A DNA stretch of 64,000 bases. Source: Gaeumannomyces sp. JS-464 (taxonomy: Eukaryota; Ascomycota; Sordariomycetes; Magnaporthales; Magnaporthaceae). The stretch's first letter is position 1. Each line of letters begins with the position of its first letter. Below are positions 54,975 through 64,000 of the stretch, piece after piece. The stretch covers positions 1-64,000 of the forward strand of contig NGZR01000012.1 of assembly GCA_002197995.1 (NCBI GenBank), given 5' to 3'. The translations under genes were made by a program, and so were the position numbers. The notes below the pieces were generated by a model that was not told the origin of the DNA, did no database searches, and saw nothing but the letters and a program-made list of their open reading frames with translations.

Positions 54975-55040
54975 ACGCCTTGACCGGCGACCTTACCACA
55001 CGGACGTCGCCTACGGCACGCCGGACGGCCGGGACACTAC
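54975..55040 (-). mobile_element. GC-rich element A, copy 1
   Basis: Collapsed minus strand: CCCGGCCTCCGGCTGCCTAG, GCGACTCCTTGTAAGTCGCC, GTCAAGGCTATG. The same 50-odd bases occur on the plus strand at 63,872-63,928. GTCGCC and GGCGAC form an internal stem. A GC island in AT-rich intron DNA, present in both orientations, suggests a mobile GC cluster. Confidence 0.7.
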
Positions 55041-55059
55041 GGACTACTTCCACACTACT

Positions 55060-57810
55060 ACGTCACACACACTTTTACTACTCACACCCTCACCTACCTA
55101 CCTTTTTTACACTACTACACACTACACTTCGTTACGTACTACGTACACACCTTACCGACACGTACCACCTTCGTACTGCCTACCCTACCGGACCTACGCT
55201 ACCGACGGTACTGCTACCGCCACACACACTTTTCGTTGTTTTTACCACACACTACTACCCCACCGACTACACGGTACTACTTTGTGTCTACGTCGTTTAC
55301 ACCTACACGGTTGCTTGACGACGACCTGGTACGACCCTTGACCTTACACGACACGACACCTTTACCACCACTTTACCCTACACACCTTTCACACACACCA
55401 CACTTTCACTCTCCACCTTTTACACTACTTGACTTACACTACACTACCACGACTACCACCTACTGTTTGCTACACTACGGTTTACGTTCTACTTACACAC
55501 CTTACACTCTGTCTTGTTGTACACCACTTACTACGCTACTTTCTGGTACACACGTCACTCTCCGTACACCTTTGGCACGTACTCCACCCCGTTCCCTTAC
55601 ACACACTACACACTACTTTTCCTACGGTACACTACACGTTCCCTTACCTCACGGTGTTTACGTACACACCGTACGTACTGACTCACACTACTTACACGTT
55701 TACGACTACTACACACACTCCTTTTGTTGTACACACGTACACACACTACACTACACACGACACTACGACTTTACTCTCTACTTGTACCACTACTACACAC
55801 GGTTTACGCTCCACGACTCCACCTACGGACTTACTTCGACACACTTTTACTACGTACTTTACACACTTACACACACGACACGGGTCCACACTACACACTA
55901 CACTTGCTCTACACACACCACACTCTCTGGTTTTACTACTCACGGACTACACTGACGGTACACACCACTACTTACCTTCTACACTCTACACACACCTACG
56001 ACTACACACCCTTTTTCCTTACACTTACACGGACACTTACACCTTTCCTACTACCTTCTACTGTGTTCCACTTTACACACTACACCCTTTACACTCTACA
56101 CACACGCCACACCTGTGACACGACTGACACCCTACCACTACTTTTGACTTTGTACCCTACTACACGACCTACACACGACTACTACACACTACCCACCGTT
56201 GTTGTACACTTTACCCACTGACGGTACACGCCTACACCGCCTTACTCACACTTACACTCTTCTACGTTTCTACACTTTACTGTACACACTCACTTACACA
56301 CGACTTACACTCTACGGCACTACTTACACTTACACACGACACGTTACACTGTTTCTTCACTTACACACACACTACCCTGACGTACACGCTACACACACTA
56401 CTTACTTTACACTACCCTTTACACGGTACACCACGGTTTACCCACCTTACACTACGTTGACGCTTTACGCTACACCTGACTGACACCACTACACACCACC
56501 TACTCTCCTTTACCGTACGCGACACGCTACCTACACACACTACACACACCCACCACACTCTGACTTCTTTACTTTGACACTCTTTACGCCACGTTTTCTT
56601 TCACACGGTGCGTACGGCTGCACCTGACACCACCACCCTTACTTACCTTTGGGACTTCGCTACCTACTACGTTACGCTTTTACGTACTTACACGCTACCC
56701 TTTACGTGACGGCTTCTACTCCTTTACGTACGCCCTTTACGGACCTACGTACGTACACGACACACCACACCTACGACCTTTACACTGTGTACGCCCTTAC
56801 TGGGCTACCACGTGTTACACTACGCGGACGCACCTTCGTACGCGGACCACCGTTGTACACTTTTCACTACACTTACACACACTCTACACTACACACTTTA
56901 CACACTTGACTACGCCCCTACACTACACACCTACCTTACCACCCTGACACACGTGTACACACGCACACACACACTACGCCACACGTCTACCACCTACGGT
57001 CCACCTGTGACCTTTGTACCTCCTGACTACACTGGACGGGTACACCACACACTGCGCGTTGACTACACCTTCACTTTACTGCTTGCTGCGTACACCCACG
57101 CACACGCACTACACACTGACACTGTTACTACCTCACACTACACACTTTCTTGTACTTGTTCGGACCTACTACCCACTCACTCCTTACACACTCTACACTT
57201 TTTTACTTTCCACACTACACTGTTTTTCTTACTTTTTCTACACTACGTACTCTCTACACTGTTTGACTACACTTTACTCACTACACTTACCCTTTACTAC
57301 TTGTACTACTGACTCTACGCTCACTACTTTTACTACTTCTACACACGACTTTTACCACCCTTTCACTTACTACTCTTTACACACACTACACTACACACTA
57401 CACGGTGTTCTACTTGTTTTACGACGTTTGTTGTACTCTACACTACTACTACACTGACTTACTGTACTTTCTTTACACACCCTTACCTTTACCTACGGTA
57501 CTACTGTACACTACACTACACTCTTACTACCTTTCTACACACACCACACTACTTACTCTACACTTTTTGACGTTACACACCCACACACGCCACTGTACCT
57601 ACTTCTACTTTGACACTCTTTCGACCACCTACACACTACACACACACCTACCCTTCACGCTTCTACTACACACTCCTACCTACTTCACACGGTTTACGTA
57701 CACCTACTACTCCTTACACTTACTACTTTACTACTCACGTTACACACGGTACACGACTACTACTTGTTCCACACACCACGGACGACTACACACTACTTAC
57801 TCACTCTTTT
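55060..57810. other. Intron-rich stretch, not resolved
   Basis: Sampled only. Near 55,270-55,320 the collapsed minus strand has TTAAACGACTAGAC, an R-like group I motif. No exon was recognised. Confidence 0.35.
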
Positions 57811-58310
57811 TTACCCCTCCGGCCCACGGACCCCACCGGCTCCTGACGCCTGGGGCCGACGGGGCTTTTTACACGTACTTACACACGTTCCTTACTCTCT
57901 TTGTTCTTTACGACCACTACTCTTTACTCGTTTACACTACACACTACTACACGGCTTGTTTACACACTCTACGACTACACTCACACACACTACTTTACCT
58001 ACGTTACACTACACACGGACTACTTTACTACACACACACTACGGTACACTACTTACTACTCTTCTACTGTGTTTCTGTCTTCTCTACTACACACACACAC
58101 CTGTCCTTTACTTGTTACTCTTTACGTACACCACGACACCCTACCACCCTACACCTCTTTTTTTACTACTACACTACACGTACACTCTTACACACTTACT
58201 ACTCTACGACTTACACGCTACTTTTACACACACGACTACACTCCTCACTTTACCCACTTACGACGTACACTTGACTACGACACACACACTTACCCACTCA
58301 CCCACTCGGT
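57400..58310 (-). CDS. LAGLIDADG homing endonuclease
   Basis: The collapsed minus strand reads TWLVGVTDGDGNFSINY near 58,310-58,260, a LAGLIDADG motif with a TGA-coded Trp. It starts right after the R motif at 58,385, the same plan as the ORF at 36.5 kb. The rest of the frame was not traced, and a GC-rich element lies inside the presumed ORF at 57.84 kb. Confidence 0.55.
57815..57868 (+). mobile_element. GC-rich element B, copy 1
   Basis: Collapsed: CCTCCGGCCCAGGACCCACG, GCTCCTGAGCCTGGGGCC, GAGGGG. Its exact reverse complement over about 44 collapsed bases is at 60,983-61,032. Strongly self-complementary. Confidence 0.75.
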
Positions 58311-58369
58311 ACACCACCCTACCTACACTCACTGTTTCACACACTACACGCTTTACGACTCACACGGAC

Positions 58370-58425
58370 TGCTCTCCGTTTACGTCTCTGACTGGACTGA
58401 CACACTTTACTTTACCCCACACGCG
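58370..58425 (-). other. Group I intron core (R motif)
   Basis: The collapsed minus strand has CATCCATCAGAGACTAAACG, the P7/R signature, directly followed by the LAGLIDADG ORF at 58.3 kb. Confidence 0.72.
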
Positions 58426-60982
58426 TGTTGTCTCCACTGACACTCACTACCACTTTTTACCACTACCGTACTTTACTTACACTACTCTACACACACCACT
58501 GACGTACGTACTACACACACTTACTTACGACACGACGTTTCACCCTGTACACACTTTACCCCACGGCGTGTTGCGACCACACGGACACTACACACACTTT
58601 TTACCGACACTGCTTTACACACTTACGCACACGACGTACGTTTACCACACCTTACACTACACACACACTACACACTGGACACTACACGGGTTACACACAC
58701 GTTTACACTTTACGTGACTTTTACGGTACTACTTCTACTTCACCTACTACGCTTTACGGTTGTCTACGCTTACCGCTACTACCTACGCTTTTACCGTCTA
58801 CCCTACACTTTACGTACACTACGTTTTACTTTACTTTTACACTTACCTTTACTCGACTACTTACGTCTTTCGACTACACTACACTGTGCCACCACGACTC
58901 ACTACACCTTACACACTTCTACGACGACTTTCACTACCCACCGGACACCTTACCCTTTACACACTACTACTCACACTACACTACTTGTTACACTGTCCCT
59001 ACGACACTTACCCTGTACGACTACACTACCACTGACACTACTTTCTACGCTTTACTTACTACACTTACACCACTTACCTTTTACACTACTGTACACACGT
59101 ACCGTTACACTACACGACACACCACACTACACGACACTTTACTCTACACTTTTTGGACCACACTACGTACACACACTCTACTACCGACACCTTGACCTTG
59201 GACTACACACCACTACACCACCACACACACTGCCCTTCACGCTTCTACTACACACCCCGCTACACTCACACTACACACCACGACTACTACACCACGTACG
59301 CACACTACCTACTTACTGACTCACCTTTCTGCGTTTACACACTGGCTACACTACGCACGGACGACACACTACTACACTTACGCTGGACACGTTCACTCTA
59401 CACACACACGACACACACACACACACACGACTACACACTCACACACACGACACCTTCCACTACACTTACTACTTTCTCCTGCACTTACGCCACTTTACAC
59501 ACCGCACGACACACGTGACTCACTACACTACGTACTTGCTACCTGTTACTACTCTGTTTACTTGACTTACGCGGGGTTTACTACGACACGCTGACACGGG
59601 CACTTTTGGTGTTTACTGTTTACTCCACACGTCACACGTTCGTACTACGACTTTTACCTACTTGTCCACACACACACTTACGACTACACACTTCTTACTT
59701 GTTTCTTACTTACACACCGTACCTTTACCACTACTTACACACGTACACTGTTACACTTACTACACTACACACGCTACGACACTACTTCACTGTACTTACT
59801 CTACCACGGTACACTTCTACGGGACCACTTACACCACACTACTTACTTGACTACTACTTTACACACGGTACACGTTCCGTGGTACTGACACACTCTCTAC
59901 GACACTTTACACGTTACTGACTCTGTGGCACACACTTACTTACTCGACACACGACCTACACTACTCGACTACACACGTACACTTACACACACTACACACT
60001 ACACACACCTACTTACCTACACTTACGGTACGACCGTACACACACGCTACGTACTACGCGTACACGCTACGACCACACCTACACACGCTACTACGTGACA
60101 CTACGACACTACTACCCTACACACACTCACCTACACTTACACACCTTTTTACACCCCTTTACTTCCACTTTACTTTTTACTTACACGTTGTACACACCTA
60201 CCTCTTGCTACACTTTACACACGCACTTCGTACACACACACTGTTTACTTCCTTGTCGCACACCACCGCCTGGGTACACACTTTACCACGGTGACACACC
60301 TCTTCTACACTACACTTTTACTACCTACCTCACTGTTTTACTTACTACTTACACTACACACTACCGTACTGTACACACACACTGTACTGACTTCACTGGA
60401 CGACCACACACCGCTTGGGTACACACTACACACTTTACTCCACTCACGACGACCTACACACCGGACGACGCACTCCTTGACTCTACACACGCTTACTTTT
60501 GACACCACACTGACTTACGTACGGTGTTACCCGACTGGTGACTGGTACACTTTTTCTACTCACACTTACCTCTACACTGGTACACTGACGGACTTACTCT
60601 TTTACACACTACGCTTACACTCTACGACTACTACACTTTACACGACTTACCTTTACTTACTACTACACACACACACGACGTTACGGTGTACGGTTCTGTT
60701 ACCTACACACGACTACACCACACTACACACGGACCACGTTTTTACTACACGACGACCACGACACACACCACCACTACGACACGACTACTACACTACTTAC
60801 CCTACTTTTTGACTACACTACTCCTTTACTTACACCTACGTACACACTACTTTTGACTTACTTCTACGACTTTACACACACGCCTTACTACTTTACTTAC
60901 ACACCGACTACACGACTACTGTCTACACACGACACCACACGACGACTACACGGACACCTTTTACACTACCTTACACACACAC

Positions 60983-61032
60983 GCCCCTCGGCCCCACGGC
61001 TCACGGACGCCGTGGGTCCTGGGCCGGACGGG
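60983..61032 (-). mobile_element. GC-rich element B, copy 2 (inverted)
   Basis: Collapsed plus strand: CCCCTCGGCCCCAGGCTCAG, GAGCCGTGGGTCCTGGGCC, GGAGGG, the reverse complement of the element at 57,815-57,868 with no difference seen. Confidence 0.75.
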
Positions 61033-61049
61033 TACACACACACGACTGA

Positions 61050-63860
61050 CTACACACTACTTTACTCTCCTGTTTGGACACCACACTACTACTCTTTACC
61101 CTTTACACCTGACTACTACACACTACTACTTACACGGACTACTACGTTACCTACACACCCTTGACACTACGTACGGACTTTACTACGACACGCTGACACG
61201 GTACGTTTTTACTTTACGTGTCGACACGACTTCACACACTACGACACTACGTACCACTGGCTTTGGTTTACACCTCACACACACTTACGACTACACTACT
61301 TGTTTTACGACACACGTACTACACGACTTACTTACTTACCACTACTACCCTACGTACACACGTACACGGTTTACACACGACACACTACCACTACACTCAC
61401 TTACTACTACTTACGACTACCACACCACAACCTCTACACACACACTACGACACACCCTTACTTTACTTACTTTTACACACGACTACTACACTGACACACG
61501 GTGTACACACTCTTTACGACACTACTACACACTACTGACTACGACTCACTACTACCTACACACTACTACACACGGTACACTTACTGACTACACACTTACT
61601 CACACACACTTACGACGACTACCTACTTACGACACACACTACACGACACACACCACACTTACTTGGACACACTACACACACTTACGACTTTACACGGACT
61701 GACTGGTACTACGTCCGACACCACTACCACACGACACACTTTACTTGACGTACTACACCACTTCACTTTACTGCTTGCTGGTTACCGCACGCACACGCAC
61801 TACACACTGACACGTTACTCACACCGCGCACTTTGTTACCCCTCCACTTACTCACGGACGTACCACACGTCACCACGTGGACCCTACGTGTACGACCTTG
61901 GCTACTTTTTGCTTTACCACCTTACTCACGGTGTACACGTACGTTTACTTACGGGGCTACTCACACTTTACACACTTTACTTACGACTTTTACACTTACT
62001 GACACACACTTACCACACCGTGTCCGCTACCGACACGTGCTCCGCTACTTACACCACCTGTACGCCCACTACACGGGCTACCACCACTTACACACGTCTA
62101 CGTTGTTTTCTTACCTACCTACGTCCTACACACGGGCTACCTACACACGGACTACGACACGCCTCACCTACACACGGTACGCTTACACTACCTACACACA
62201 CGCTACACCTACTACGTACGCGACACTCCCACACACGTACACTACACGGTGTGTTCACGTGCACGCCTACCGCACCCTTGACACACGACACACACCTGGC
62301 TACACACGACTTCACACACTACACACGACACTCACGACTTGTGGTTTTACTTTTACGTACGCTTCGCTACCGTACACACGGACGACTACGTGTTTACTGT
62401 TCACTCACGTTACGCTACACACGCTCACACCTACTTACACGTGGTACACACCCTGTTACCCTTACACACGGTACTTACACACTACACTACTTTTACGCTT
62501 ACCTCACGGTACTTTTACGTTACACTGACACGACACACCACTTACACCTTCTTTACACTTACACTACTGCCTACGACTTACACTCTTTACACTGACTTTA
62601 CCACTACACACTTACGACACACCTACGACACGACTTACACTTGACTACACGGCGTTACGGCTTACCCTCACTGGTACACACTTACCACACCACACCGTGG
62701 TACTTTACTACTCTTTACGTCTTACTACGGTACCACACACTCACACACACACTACTGTACGGTTCACTCTTCACCACGTTGGCTTTTACGACTTACACAC
62801 GGGTTACTTTACACACTGGACACCACCACTACGACACGTACTACGGACACACGTTACACTTCCTTTACACTTACACGGACACACACGGTTTACTCTACGT
62901 TTTACGACTTACGACGACACTACTGTTTACCCTCACTTACTCCTGACTACTACACACACCCACGACGACTTGTTTTACGACGCACACTACTTACTTTACT
63001 TGGACCCCTTCTTTTACACTTTACACACTACCTACTACACACACTTTCGACACTACACTCCTACGTGGACTCTGGACGCTACACACCCTTTACTACTGTA
63101 CCACACTACGACGACTACACTACTCTTTACTTACTTTTACTTTTACCTTTACACCACACACACGGACTTTTACTACTCTACACACCTTACACTACTTGAC
63201 TCACTACCTACCGTTTACCTACACACCACCCTGACGTACACGGGACACCTTACTTACCCTACGGACACACACTACTTTACTTTTACACGGGACACCGGGT
63301 GGACTACCTGCCACACGTTACCGGACGACTGACCTTTACCCACGACACACTACGCTACTACACTGTTACCACACCACACGACCACGACGTTACACGTTTA
63401 CACTACGACACCTACACACCCTACTTACGCACACACCACTACGTGTACTCTGTACTTACTTACACTCACACTACTTACACACACGTGGACGACTGACACA
63501 CTTGTTTTTGACACACGTTTACGGTACACACTGTGTACACACGTTCTTCTTACACGTCACACGGTCTACCCACGTCTCTCACACGCACACCCTTACGTTA
63601 CACACCGACCTACGACCACCACACACTACTACCCTTACTCGTGGGTACTACTTTGTACACACACCACACCGACACACACTTTTGGCGTACGCACTACCCT
63701 CGTACGCTACGTCCGTACGGTACGGCACTACCGACACGTGTACCTTCGTACACGTTTACCTACTACCTACACCGACACTTACTTTACTACTTACACACAC
63801 ACTACGTACGTACGTGACGGTTGACTACTACACACTTTTGACCTACTACTGCTGGACACT
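61050..63860. other. AT-rich stretch, not resolved
   Basis: Sampled only. It should hold cox1 introns and possibly 5' exons; none was recognised. Confidence 0.3.
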
Positions 63861-63871
63861 ACTCCTACTTT

Positions 63872-63928
63872 CCCGGCCTCCGGCTGCCTACGGCGACCTC
63901 CTTGTACACGTCGCCGTCACACGGCTAC
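63872..63928 (+). mobile_element. GC-rich element A, copy 2
   Basis: The collapsed plus strand matches, as far as read, the element on the minus strand at 54,975-55,040, including the stem GGCGAC/GTCGCC. Confidence 0.72.
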
Positions 63929-64000
63929 TGTACACACACACACACTACTACTACTTACTACTGTCTTACTTGCACTTACACTTTTACTTTACGGACCACA

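Larger units (their letters stand above)
1..64000. other. Text-level C insertion after every A (whole window)
   Basis: In the given strand A is followed by C throughout. I saw no AG or AT and only seven AA (near 1007, 10416, 10588, 12213, 17794, 21015 and 61429), each followed by C. G, C and T are followed by all bases. Deleting the C after each A gives natural sequence: T-arms such as GGAATCGAACC, 16S-like blocks and cox1/cox3 proteins appear. Genuine A-C in the source shows up as ACC. A rival rule, in which original AC stays AC, breaks the T-stems of tRNA-Ser, tRNA-Asp and tRNA-Gly, so insertion after every A fits better. All other features depend on this reading. Confidence 0.97.

Noticed and set aside
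291..63817. Many plus-strand proteins of Thr/His/Tyr/Leu as real low-complexity genes
   Set aside because: They follow directly from A always being followed by C and from the loss of TAA/TAG; minus-strand genes appear only after collapsing.
1..64000. A natural genome with extreme dinucleotide bias, or telomere/satellite DNA
   Set aside because: tRNA stems, rRNA helices and cox proteins appear only after removing C after A; a natural bias would not leave them intact.
1..64000. Chloroplast genome of a green alga (suggested by tRNAs, introns and short palindromes)
   Set aside because: cox1 and cox3 are present and TGA codes Trp with a UCA tRNA, so the source is mitochondrial.

Overview
The window cannot be read as ordinary DNA. 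On the given strand every A is followed by C; I found only seven exceptions, all of them AA followed by C. ATG, TAA and TAG are therefore absent from the plus strand, and the long plus-strand frames (Thr/His/Tyr/Leu/Pro proteins) are artefacts. If one C is removed after every A (AC read as A), the text becomes AT-rich natural sequence of roughly 48-50 kb with tRNAs, a small-subunit rRNA, group I introns and conserved proteins. I call this the collapsed reading. It was done by eye. All coordinates are positions in the window as given, and exon edges are good to a few bases at best.

The collapsed sequence looks like a large intron-rich mitochondrial genome of fungal or fungal-like type. TGA is read as Trp in cox1 and cox3, and a tRNA-Trp with anticodon UCA is present. 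cox1, cox3 and rns carry group I introns with LAGLIDADG or GIY-YIG homing endonucleases, and GC-rich mobile-looking palindromes are scattered about. Every gene I could place is on the minus strand.

Layout from left to right: 3' part of a LAGLIDADG ORF (1-400); tRNA-Ser(GCU), tRNA-Asp(GUC), tRNA-Gly(UCC) (1.5-2.2 kb); an unrecognised low-complexity ORF with a 7-residue tandem repeat (2.36-3.53 kb); cox3, with its 3' exon at 3.66-3.89 kb, a long intron with a LAGLIDADG gene, the main exon at 8.18-8.58 kb and another intron ORF near 9 kb; tRNA-Trp, tRNA-Lys, a second tRNA-Gly and tRNA-Asn (12.8-13.7 kb); rns (about 14.04-19.0 kb) with one intron; a mostly unassigned stretch (19-30 kb) with palindromic repeats, a tRNA-Asp-like copy and one intron core; then cox1 from about 30 kb to beyond 54.7 kb. 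cox1 is shattered into short exons: five were placed, three of them only about 18-22 collapsed bases. More intron cores, endonuclease ORFs and GC elements lie at 54-64 kb.

Many collapsed reading frames lose single bases, usually in short homopolymers. This may be assembly error, gene decay or RNA editing, and the sequence alone does not decide.
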